This document shows positions 57,175 to 64,000 of a stretch of DNA of 64,000 bases, piece after piece. The notes under the pieces are model-generated. The model was not told the DNA's origin and searched no databases. It saw only the letters and a list, made by a program, of their open reading frames with translations. A program made the translations under genes and the position numbers. How positions within the stretch are numbered: the stretch's first letter is position 1; each line of letters opens with the position of its first letter. The DNA comes from Planctomycetota bacterium (GTDB lineage: Bacteria; Planctomycetota; Planctomycetia; Gemmatales; Gemmataceae): positions 62,001-126,000 of the forward strand of contig JAJXWW010000041.1 in the NCBI GenBank assembly GCA_021781415.1. Reading direction: 5' to 3'.

Positions 57175-58155
57175 ATGTTGACCGACACGTTTGGACGAAC
57201 GCACAACAACTTGCGCATCAGCGTCACCGACCGCTGCAATTTGCGTTGCACCTATTGCATGGCCGAGGAGGTTGTCTTCCTGGATCGCGCCGACTTGCTG
57301 ACGTTCGAGGAGATCGCGCATTTCGTCCGCGTGGCCGTTCCGTTGGGGATCGACAAGCTGCGGCTGACCGGCGGTGAACCTCTGCTGCGCCGCGATCTGC
57401 CCCGCCTGACGGCCATGCTGGCGGAGATACCGAACCTCGAAGACATCGGGCTGACGACCAACGGCCTGTTGCTGGCCAATCAAGCGCAAGCCTTGTTCGA
57501 CGCCGGACTGCGGCGCATCAACGTCAGCCTCGACACGCTCGATCCGGGACGCTTCCGCGCCATCAGCCGGCGCGACGGCTTGGAACGAGTGTTGGACGGC
57601 ATCGCCGCGGCCAAGGCAGCCGGCTTTCATCCCATCAAGATCAACGCCGTGGTGATTCGCGGGACGAACGAGCAGGACGTTGTGCCGCTGGCGCGCTTTG
57701 CCCGCGAGAACGATTTAGAGATGCGCTTTATCGAATATATGCCCATCGGCGCGGAGGCGTGGGAGCGGAGCAAAGTCTACTTCGCCCACGAGATTCTGGA
57801 ACAGATCGAGCAACGGATCGCCCCTCTGGTTCCGGCGGACGACTACGATCCGCGCGCCCCGGCGATGGATTTTCAGTACGTCGAGGGACGGGGCCGCGTC
57901 GGCATCATCGCCTCGGTGTCGCGCCCCTTCTGCGCGAGCTGCAATCGCTTGCGGCTGACCTGCGACGGAAAGCTGCGCAATTGCCTCTTCGCGCTGGACG
58001 AGGTGGACCTCAAGCCACTGCTGCGCGAACGGCACGACGATGCCCAGCTGGCGGAAACGATCCGCCGAAACGTCCGCGACAAGTGGGAGGGACACGAGAT
58101 CAACACGGCGCGCTTCGTCAAACCGCCCCGCACCATGCACGCCATCGGCGGCTGA
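57175..58155 (+). CDS. moaA: GTP 3',8-cyclase MoaA
   Basis: 326 residues. A radical SAM enzyme that makes the first intermediate of molybdopterin from GTP. The N-terminal SAM-cluster Cys are C21, C25, C28 (DRCNLRCTYC). The second cluster is in FCASCNRLRLTCDGKLRNC, and the protein ends in the essential Gly-Gly (HAIGG). The ATG gives the family's short opening before DTFGR. No moaC or other moa gene is nearby. Confidence 0.95.
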   Translation: MLTDTFGRTHNNLRISVTDRCNLRCTYCMAEEVVFLDRADLLTFEEIAHFVRVAVPLGIDKLRLTGGEPLLRRDLPRLTAMLAEIPNLEDIGLTTNGLLLANQAQALFDAGLRRINVSLDTLDPGRFRAISRRDGLERVLDGIAAAKAAGFHPIKINAVVIRGTNEQDVVPLARFARENDLEMRFIEYMPIGAEAWERSKVYFAHEILEQIEQRIAPLVPADDYDPRAPAMDFQYVEGRGRVGIIASVSRPFCASCNRLRLTCDGKLRNCLFALDEVDLKPLLRERHDDAQLAETIRRNVRDKWEGHEINTARFVKPPRTMHAIGG

Positions 58156-58261
58156 CGGATCGCAGCACGAAGTCGCCTCCGCGAGGAAGCGGACTGACGA
58201 ACTGTCTCATCGCCCGCTCCCCGACGGTAGCGGCTCTGAAATCACCCTCAGCGGACAGGTT

Positions 58262-58774
58262 CTACGACAGGGCGTCGGAAGCAACGGGGTGGAAGCCGAA
58301 CGCGGGGGTCCGAATCGCTGGCACGGGAGACTCGACGGGTCGAGCGGCCAGGTCGAACCATTGGCGTTCGCCATCGCGCAGGGTTGGCAGACCAATCCAG
58401 TGGAGGACGGGCGTTTCATCGCGGTCGAGATCGAACACCACCGTGGTAGGCGTGCCGTCGAGGAAGAAGAGCCGACCGCAGCGGCCTTCGCGCTGGATCG
58501 AGAATCGGCGGACGCGGTGGCCGGGCAACCGCGTCAGCGAAGCCTCGCCGTCCGGGAGTGGAAAAACGAGGAGGTCGAGCAGGCGTTCGCGGCGTCCGGC
58601 CAGGTGGCGGCCGAGTCCAAGAAGGCGCTGACCGTGTTTGCAAAACGCGGTCAAGCCAACGTCCACCGGCCGGCCATCGGGCCAGAAGAGGCTGTATCCT
58701 TCGTATTCGATGTTGTCTTCGACCCGATCGCGGGCCGAATCACGACGACAAAGCACTCGCAGTGTGCGGGACAT
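58262..58774 (-). CDS. Hypothetical protein
   Basis: 170 residues, not recognised. Opening MSRTLRVLCRRDSARDRVED, then EYEGYSLFWPDGRPVDVGLT and GRLFFLDGTPTTVVFDLDRD: a compact mixed alpha/beta protein with no signal peptide. Codon pattern and composition are more protein-like than the opposite-strand frames across it. Convergent with moaA. Confidence 0.55.
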   Translation of the reverse strand: MSRTLRVLCRRDSARDRVEDNIEYEGYSLFWPDGRPVDVGLTAFCKHGQRLLGLGRHLAGRRERLLDLLVFPLPDGEASLTRLPGHRVRRFSIQREGRCGRLFFLDGTPTTVVFDLDRDETPVLHWIGLPTLRDGERQWFDLAARPVESPVPAIRTPAFGFHPVASDALS

Positions 58775-59133
58775 CCCGGTCTCTCTTCTTCAAGGAAGGT
58801 AAATCTCACGGCTGCCAGGACGAGCAAACCCTCGGCCCAACTGCCGAGAATGCTCTCATCCATCCCCGCACATCGCGTGCCGGGCAAGACGGATTAACTT
58901 TTACGTCTAGGTAAAGTGTAGAAAATGGGAAAGATAATGCCAACGAAGAAACCGCGATTCCTGCTCCCAAAGGGCACTCCGAAGGACGGATCGTACCACA
59001 AGTGCGCATTGTATGGGCGAAATTCGTACATTCACTTCGCGCTGGCGGAAATATGGGCGAGCGGAGAGCGTTAGGCCCTCCGGTTTCGCCGGCCGTTCCA
59101 ACGAACGGGTCCGCGCTCTCCCACTTCGGGAAA
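58775..59133. other. Intergenic region, no gene recognised
   Basis: 359 bases between two minus-strand genes. A somewhat A/T-richer stretch lies near 58890-58960. No repeat family was recognised. It probably holds the promoter of the preceding hypothetical gene and the 3' end of the ruvB transcript. Confidence 0.4.
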
Positions 59134-60171
59134 TCACTCGAACAGCGAAGGTTGGCGATCGTCCGGCGGAGCGGGTTTCATGGCCCTTCCCAAGACCTGA
59201 TACGCTCGCGCCGTGGCCACCCGCCCGCGCGGCGAGCGGACGATGAACTGTTCGCGCAACAGATACGGCTCGATTTCGTCGCTCAGGGTATCGACCGGCA
59301 GGGTCATGCTGGCCGCCAGCGATTCGACGCCGGCGGGACCGCCGTTGTGAACGCCGATCAGCAATTCGAGATAACGGCGATCCTGTTTATCCAATCCTTC
59401 CCGATCCACCTCGGCCATGTCCAGAGCGGCCCGCGCCACCTCGAGCGTAATCGCGCCGTCGGCTTCGCTGGTGGCATAGTGCCGCGCCCACCACAGGCGC
59501 GCGTTGGCGACGCGCGGCGTACCCCGACTGCGCCCCGCCAATTCCAGGGCGGCATCGTCGGTCAAAGGCGTATTGAGCTTGCGCGCATTGATGCGCACGA
59601 TCTCCGCCAACTCTTCGACGCTGTAATACTCCAAGTGTTCGTGCATCTTGAAACGATCGCGCATCGGCGACGACAACATGCCGCTGCGCGTCGTGGCCCC
59701 GATCAGCGTGAACGGCTTCAGGCGCAGATTGATCGTCCGCGCGTTCATGCCTTCGCCGAGGACGATGTCCACGCGAAAATCTTCCATTGCCGGATAGATA
59801 AACTCTTCGACAACGCGGGGCATCCGATGGATTTCGTCGATGAACAGGATCGAGCCTTCCTCGACGTTGGTGAGGAACGGCAGCATGTCGGCGGGCTTGG
59901 ACAGGGCGGGACCGCTGGTCGTCTGGATCGACGTGCCGAGTTCGTTGGGCAGAACGGTGGCGAAGGTGGTCTTGCCGAGTCCGGGTGGCCCATCGAAGAG
60001 AATGTGCGACAGTGGTTCTTTGAGTTTTTTGCAGGCGTTGAGGACGATGCCGAGCCGTTGCACGACGGTCTTTTGACCGATGACTTCGCGCAGCCAGCGC
60101 GGCCGCAGCGCCGCATCGCGCTGCCGCGATTCGTCGCCCTCTTCCGACTGTACGATAGCCTGCCGTGCCAT
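59134..60171 (-). CDS. ruvB: Holliday junction branch migration ATPase RuvB
   Basis: 345 residues. An AAA+ motor that drives Holliday junctions through RuvA. Opening LRPRWLREVIGQKTVVQRL, Walker A FDGPPGLGKTTFATVL, Walker B ILFIDEIHRM, sensor 1 LIGATTRSGMLSSPMRDRF and the arginine finger region, and the C-terminal winged helix (DEIEPYLLREQFIVRSPRGR) are all present. Near-complete identity to the family pattern. No ruvA or ruvC is next to it, as is common outside proteobacteria. Confidence 0.95.
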   Translation of the reverse strand: MARQAIVQSEEGDESRQRDAALRPRWLREVIGQKTVVQRLGIVLNACKKLKEPLSHILFDGPPGLGKTTFATVLPNELGTSIQTTSGPALSKPADMLPFLTNVEEGSILFIDEIHRMPRVVEEFIYPAMEDFRVDIVLGEGMNARTINLRLKPFTLIGATTRSGMLSSPMRDRFKMHEHLEYYSVEELAEIVRINARKLNTPLTDDAALELAGRSRGTPRVANARLWWARHYATSEADGAITLEVARAALDMAEVDREGLDKQDRRYLELLIGVHNGGPAGVESLAASMTLPVDTLSDEIEPYLLREQFIVRSPRGRVATARAYQVLGRAMKPAPPDDRQPSLFE

Positions 60172-60193
60172 AACGAATCCTCACAGAACTAGC

Positions 60194-60254
60194 GGTTAGC
60201 CGCGACGCGCCAGCGGAGCGCTTTCCGCGCTCCGCTGGCGCGTCGCGCCCGACC
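60194..60254. repeat. R1 palindromic repeat
   Basis: GGTTAGCCGCGACGCGCCAG and its complement, with the same CCAGCGG arm variant as the 50.4 kb copy. The right end is GCCCGACC, not GGCTAACC, so one arm end has decayed. Located just upstream of ruvB. Confidence 0.85.
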
Positions 60255-60580
60255 AATTATTCGCCCTTGTAAATCTCCAACAACCATCGGTTTACACCGC
60301 GCCGATACTTCTAGTATACCATCGTACAGATGCCGAACGAGTTGAACTAGATCGGTTGGTTCGCAGCGATCGGCAATTTAGCGTAGCATTCCCACTCGAC
60401 GGCACAAGAGCGATTCCAGAGGCAACGGTGCTTGCACCGTTCCTTATCCACCGTACAATCGGGTTGTGGTAGGACCAAACCTATTCTCCCTGAGATGCCC
60501 GTGATTCCTTTTGATTGTGGAAGTCGCTTATCGCAACAGATCTTGTCGCCACGAGAACGGACAAGCAGGACGGAGAACGA
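60255..60580. other. Intergenic region with an 18-base palindrome
   Basis: 326 bases between the divergent ruvB and the methyltransferase gene. At 60424-60441 lies AACGGTGCTTGCACCGTT, an inverted repeat with an eight-base arm. It could be an operator for the R-M genes downstream, or a hairpin. No controller (C) protein gene was seen. Confidence 0.5.
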
Positions 60581-61849
60581 ATGACCGAAGCGATGAAATT
60601 GCCGGTAGTCTCGCTGTTTTCCGGTGCGATGGGTCTCGATTTAGGACTAGAGCAATCCGGCATCGAAACCACGCTCGCCGTGGAAGTCGACCCGCACTGT
60701 TGTGCGACGATTCGTCGGAATCGGCCCGGCCTCGATGTGTGGGAATCGGACATTCAGCGAATCGACGGAGAGTCCATCCGCGCGCGCCTTCATCGCCCGA
60801 AGGACATCTTCCTCTTAGTCGGTGGGCCACCGTGCCAGAGCTTTTGTCCCGGCGGCAAGAGAGCGGCTCTGTCCGACCCACGGGGAAACCTCATTTACAC
60901 CTATTTAAATCTGATTCAGGAAATCCGCCCGTGCTTCTTCGTCTTGGAGAACGTGGCCAACCTCGTCACAGCTGCCCTACGTCACCGGCCAATTGCCGAG
61001 CGCCCCGGAAAGCACTGGAACCTCAGTGTCTACGACCGCAAGAAGGGCGGCCACGGCAACGACAACCTGCCAATGGAACCCGACGAGCTTTCGGGGTCGG
61101 CTATCCGCCAGATCATAACGGACGTGCGGAGCTTGGGATACCAAATTAGCCTATCCGTAGTGGACGCGGCCGAGTACGGCGCGCCGCAGCATCGCCTACG
61201 ATTCCTGATGTTCGGAGCGCGCGACACTTCGGCCCCCAAGATTCCACCGCCTACACACGGAGAGCGCACAGCCGATTCGCGGCGATTCCAAACCGTCCGC
61301 GATGCCATCCATGACTTGAGAGAAAGCCCCGGCCCGCACTCCATGTACACCCCAGACGTGGCCAAATACTTCGCCATGATCCCGCCCGGAGGAAACTGGC
61401 GGAACCTACCCAAGTCCATTCAGCGCGAAGCGCTCGGCAATGCGTCCTTTGAAGCAGGCGGGGGAAAGACCGGGTTCTACCGACGGCTTTCGTGGGACTG
61501 CCCTTCGCCAACGATTACCGGCAGAGCCAACCGCAAGGGCAGCGCGCTCTGTCATCCGGACTCCATCCGGCCCTTGTCTGTGCGCGAATGCGCCCGACTG
61601 CAAGGTTTTCCCGACGATTGGCACTTCACGGGTGCGATGAATCGCCAGTACATGCAAATTGGCAATGCCGTCCCCGTACATCTTGGAGCGGTCATTGGCC
61701 ACACCTTGCTCCAAAGCGGGACCGGAGTACACGGGAGGAGCAGTCCCGATGAACATTTGGAAGCGGCACTTGAGAAGGCCGTAATACGGCTGCGTTCCTC
61801 GGCGCGAAACAAGCGGGGGAAGGACGACCGACAACCGACTCTTTTCTAA
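60581..61849 (+). CDS. DNA (cytosine-5-)-methyltransferase
   Basis: 422 residues. C5-methyltransferase motifs in order: I (VVSLFSGAMGLDLGLEQSGI), IV with catalytic C85 (VGGPPCQSFCPGGKR), VI (FFVLENVANLV), VIII (DAAEYGAPQHRLRFLMFGAR), a target-recognition region, and IX-X (MQIGNAVPVHLGAVIGHTLL). Methylates cytosine in a specific duplex site; the sequence recognised is not readable. It precedes the probable endonuclease by 18 bases. The ATG follows GGAGAACGA. The extra N-terminal frame was not used. Confidence 0.93.
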   Translation: MTEAMKLPVVSLFSGAMGLDLGLEQSGIETTLAVEVDPHCCATIRRNRPGLDVWESDIQRIDGESIRARLHRPKDIFLLVGGPPCQSFCPGGKRAALSDPRGNLIYTYLNLIQEIRPCFFVLENVANLVTAALRHRPIAERPGKHWNLSVYDRKKGGHGNDNLPMEPDELSGSAIRQIITDVRSLGYQISLSVVDAAEYGAPQHRLRFLMFGARDTSAPKIPPPTHGERTADSRRFQTVRDAIHDLRESPGPHSMYTPDVAKYFAMIPPGGNWRNLPKSIQREALGNASFEAGGGKTGFYRRLSWDCPSPTITGRANRKGSALCHPDSIRPLSVRECARLQGFPDDWHFTGAMNRQYMQIGNAVPVHLGAVIGHTLLQSGTGVHGRSSPDEHLEAALEKAVIRLRSSARNKRGKDDRQPTLF

Positions 61850-61867
61850 CCTCGTTGGGCTGCGCCA

Positions 61868-63055
61868 ATGGCGATTCAAGTTCTCAATGTATCGGCTGGA
61901 AACGCCCTGAACAGGCTGTCCGAACCGTTGAAGCAACGGATTGTCGCCGCTCAAACGGACGCGCTCGAATTCGAGTTTCCAAGCGCCCACGATCTTTGTG
62001 CCCGTGCCCTCGCTGACTTGAAAATTGCCATCGAACCGCCGCTCGAAGCTAGGGACTGGCCCGCTTCCGATGTCGGCGACAAATCGGCTAAGGAACTTGT
62101 GGACTTCTACGCCAATATTCTGGCGCGGAACGATGTCCCGGAACAGGCCATTCCCCTCCAGGCCGTTAACTTGGCTCACAGGACACAGTTGCTACGAGCC
62201 TTTCGTGATCCAGATAGGGTTATTTCGGACACCTGCGCGAAAGTGGTTGCGATTGTCGCGACGTTCCCCAACACGGCGGAAGAGATTCGCTGCGGTCGAA
62301 ATCCGGGAGACGTATTAGATCCTTACATTCTCGGCGCTGCCCAGACGCTTATGTGCGCCGGTGACTTTGAACATACGATCTCCGCGACGGTATCCCACAA
62401 AGTTCTCATGATAATCGAGGGATTGTTGGGCCATCTTCATGAAGATGTGATCGGTGCCATGCGCGGTAATGTTCGTGCCCCTGAACCGCGTGGAAAAGAT
62501 CAGGAAACGCTCGATCCGGAGTCGAATCCCTTCCCAGGCGCGGACATCGTGCAACCACCCTTGGCGAGCGGACGCCCGCTCCGCTTCCATCAAGTCAAGA
62601 GCAAGACCGGATCGGCCAAGGGCGGGGACGGCAGACGGCTCGGTCTCCAGCTGAGCGAGCTAAAGCGCGTCTATGGAGGCGAAGCGTATTACGTTGCTCT
62701 GATCGGAAACACGCTTCGTGGCCACCGCTCGATGGCCGGGGTGTTGAGAGCCGCGCCCGATGTTGTGGTCTTGGTCGGAGAGGCCGCGTTTCGGGAGCTA
62801 ACCGGGAGTGTCGCCGGGCCGCAATTGCTTTTGCGACTGTATCAGTCTTCTTTTGACGTGGCAGCCCGCCAGACGGGTTACTCATTTCAGAGTGTTGTCT
62901 CAACAATTGTTATGGCGTTCCGAGAACGCGCCGGCGAACTTGGAGAGGATTTCTTGGAAGCGGTTCTTCACGATGCCATAGGGGGCGATGCGACGCAGCA
63001 AGACAGCCGGTTCTTTGTCCCTATTCGCCGAAAGCGGGGATCTATCGAGAAATAA
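61868..63055 (+). CDS. Probable cognate type II restriction endonuclease
   Basis: 395 residues, not assigned to a named family. A nuclease site is suggested by D226 (FPGADIVQPP) and Q242-x-K244 (FHQVKSKTGS), a PD-(D/E)XK core with Gln in place of the usual Glu. A helical N-terminal half and E184 (IIEGLLGHLHED) could supply a further acid. The strongest evidence is position: it starts 18 bases after the methyltransferase, same strand, and has no other obvious role. Recognition sequence unknown. Confidence 0.65.
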   Translation: MAIQVLNVSAGNALNRLSEPLKQRIVAAQTDALEFEFPSAHDLCARALADLKIAIEPPLEARDWPASDVGDKSAKELVDFYANILARNDVPEQAIPLQAVNLAHRTQLLRAFRDPDRVISDTCAKVVAIVATFPNTAEEIRCGRNPGDVLDPYILGAAQTLMCAGDFEHTISATVSHKVLMIIEGLLGHLHEDVIGAMRGNVRAPEPRGKDQETLDPESNPFPGADIVQPPLASGRPLRFHQVKSKTGSAKGGDGRRLGLQLSELKRVYGGEAYYVALIGNTLRGHRSMAGVLRAAPDVVVLVGEAAFRELTGSVAGPQLLLRLYQSSFDVAARQTGYSFQSVVSTIVMAFRERAGELGEDFLEAVLHDAIGGDATQQDSRFFVPIRRKRGSIEK

Positions 63056-63106
63056 CTCCCCTATCGAGAATCGAAGGTGTTGGGCCGCCCGTTGCATCTG
63101 GAAGAG

Positions 63107-63241
63107 ATGACGTACATTACCGAAGTAATCCGCCGTCTCAAGGCGCTGTTGCTCCTTGGTGAGAAACTGGACGCGAATTATCGAGCCGCTTCCTCGAACA
63201 CGCTGGCGCTGTCCGCCGAAAATGCAGCCACAGGCCGGTGA
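63107..63241 (+). CDS. Possible short protein between the R-M genes and the last gene
   Basis: A 44-codon frame, MTYITEVIRRLKALLLLGEK then LDANYRAASS and so on to TGA. It could be a small protein or the tail of a decayed gene, since the frame remains open for several codons upstream (VLGRPLHLEE). No ribosome-binding site is convincing. Confidence 0.25.
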   Translation: MTYITEVIRRLKALLLLGEKLDANYRAASSNTLALSAENAATGR

Positions 63242-63266
63242 ATTAATTCGGCGAGGACCAAAGACT

Positions 63267-64000
63267 ATGGATCAGCTAGCAATCTTTCCGTTTTTGGAGG
63301 ACTTTGACACGTTACAGCGCTTTTGTAAACTGCCACTTCATTCCGGAATCGGGAAGGTGGTGAGTCATGGGAACCCGAACCCCCCTTTGGCCGAAGTACC
63401 CCGCCAGGTTCGTGAGGCGATGGGCAAGACTCAGGCCGAGCCTGCTGAGCAGGACTTTAGGGCAAGTTTCCTAGTCCCCGCCACGGGAAACAGCCTTCTT
63501 TTTCTGCACTGGCATTCTCGGTGTCCCTTGAGCCGCAACTTCGGACAGGGGTTGACCATTACCGGCGATGGCCCCGATGGTCCGTTTCAGCTGGAATGTC
63601 CTCAGTATTATGTTCGGGTCACGTCTGGAGCTTGGGAGGAACCGGGTTGGGCGGTCGCGGAACCGATTAACCATGTGGCGACCGTGACTTATGGTAGCTC
63701 GAAGCCTATTGCGAAAGTAACGGCAACCATCAACAATTTTGATTTTGATTATGGTAACATGTCCGAAGTTGTTAGGAATCAGAATAATGTGCTGCGGGTC
63801 AAAGCGTCTAATCGAACTGTCGATTTCGAGTGGCGAAAGGAGCGGGTTCCGCTAAGGCAACTCCTGGATGCCGGAATTATTTCTTCTACAGCTCTGGTAA
63901 CTTTTTCATTCGCAGCGTGGCAAGGAGCATCCGATCGTGACTTGACGACTTTTGCCTACAATGTTGCCAGCATGTGTTCCTACGTCGTGGGGCAACACAC
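63267..64000 (+). CDS. Unidentified protein, truncated by the window end
   Basis: An open frame of 244 codons with no stop, starting at MDQLAIFPFLEDFDTLQRFC. The body is beta-rich and soluble: ASFLVPATGNSLLFLHWHSR, GLTITGDGPDGPFQLECPQY, VRVTSGAWEEPGWAVAEPIN, VTATINNFDFDYGNMSEVVR. No family is recognised. It is next to an R-M pair in the same direction, so it may be a further defence gene; a beta-rich N-terminal domain followed by a helical or HEPN-type C-terminus (as in ApeA-like proteins) is one speculative possibility. Confidence 0.6.
   Translation, partial: MDQLAIFPFLEDFDTLQRFCKLPLHSGIGKVVSHGNPNPPLAEVPRQVREAMGKTQAEPAEQDFRASFLVPATGNSLLFLHWHSRCPLSRNFGQGLTITGDGPDGPFQLECPQYYVRVTSGAWEEPGWAVAEPINHVATVTYGSSKPIAKVTATINNFDFDYGNMSEVVRNQNNVLRVKASNRTVDFEWRKERVPLRQLLDAGIISSTALVTFSFAAWQGASDRDLTTFAYNVASMCSYVVGQH

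Noticed and set aside
57759..58897. Two plus-strand frames of about 290 codons across the end of moaA and the following gene
   Set aside because: They overlap moaA out of frame and the 170-residue minus-strand gene; Arg/Ser/Pro-rich and without motifs.
59002..60192. 396-codon frame on the plus strand across ruvB
   Set aside because: Antisense shadow of a gene with all RuvB motifs; composition is Arg/Gly-rich without domains.

Overview
This window looks like the chromosome of a planctomycete, most likely a Gemmata-type one. The evidence is two DUF1559 pilin-like proteins with an H-x9-DG motif, a TIGR03009-like secreted protein, DUF1573 proteins, an EF-hand-rich exported protein, a PQQ-type propeller protein opening with the WPQWRG signature, and a bacillus/delta-type sdhCAB operon. 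Genus cannot be fixed from the sequence alone. No rRNA, tRNA, CRISPR array or intact insertion sequence was seen.

Layout. 0.1-2.8 kb: an adenylate-forming ligase and a PQQ propeller protein. 2.9-5.9 kb: a decayed defence/toxin island with a HicB-like antitoxin and a broken hicA, a NotI-family endonuclease killed by one nonsense codon at the catalytic Gln position, its adenine-methylase neighbour, two copies of an R-M protein tail, and a DUF4258/DUF2283 pair. 6.2-10.6 kb: a GntR/ABC exporter operon. 10.8-14.3 kb: succinate dehydrogenase. 14.5-18 kb: exported proteins of planctomycete type. 18.5-27.5 kb: EF-hand protein, Nudix hydrolase, and two large hybrid histidine kinases around a RedB-like thioredoxin-fold protein. 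27.7-40.7 kb: glycosyltransferases, a dynamin-like GTPase, and two diverged copies of a three-gene exported cassette (DUF1573, C-terminally anchored lipoprotein-sorting-like protein, small Cys-rich secreted protein). 41-45.2 kb: thiO, thiC with a TPP riboswitch, and an overlapping gene pair joining a FeeM-like N-acyl amino acid synthase to a heme-oxygenase-like diiron oxidase candidate. 45.7-46.8 kb: an intact hicBA pair and decayed DUF4160/DUF2442 genes. 47-54.2 kb: aldehyde dehydrogenase, secreted proteins, a radical SAM enzyme and an OPT transporter. 54.5-56.8 kb: a compact four-gene cassette TIR / TIR-like / unknown / HEPN, bracketed by palindromic repeats; this is the best candidate for an undescribed defence system. 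57-60.2 kb: moaA and ruvB. 60.5-64 kb: a C5-cytosine methyltransferase with its probable cognate endonuclease, then an unidentified gene running off the window end.

Intergenic DNA is crowded with at least five families of short palindromic repeats (called R1 to R5 here). Their paired arms vary together between copies, and they sometimes intrude into gene ends or decayed genes. R1 is the GGTTAGCCGCGACGCG hairpin, R2 the CCCCTCTCCCCTGAGTACAG type, R3 the GAACCGGCAGCGTTAGCTGC type, R4 the CTCGTTCCCACGC type, and R5 the GTAGGGTGGGTCGA type.

All family calls were made by reading motifs in the translated sequence. No database search was run.
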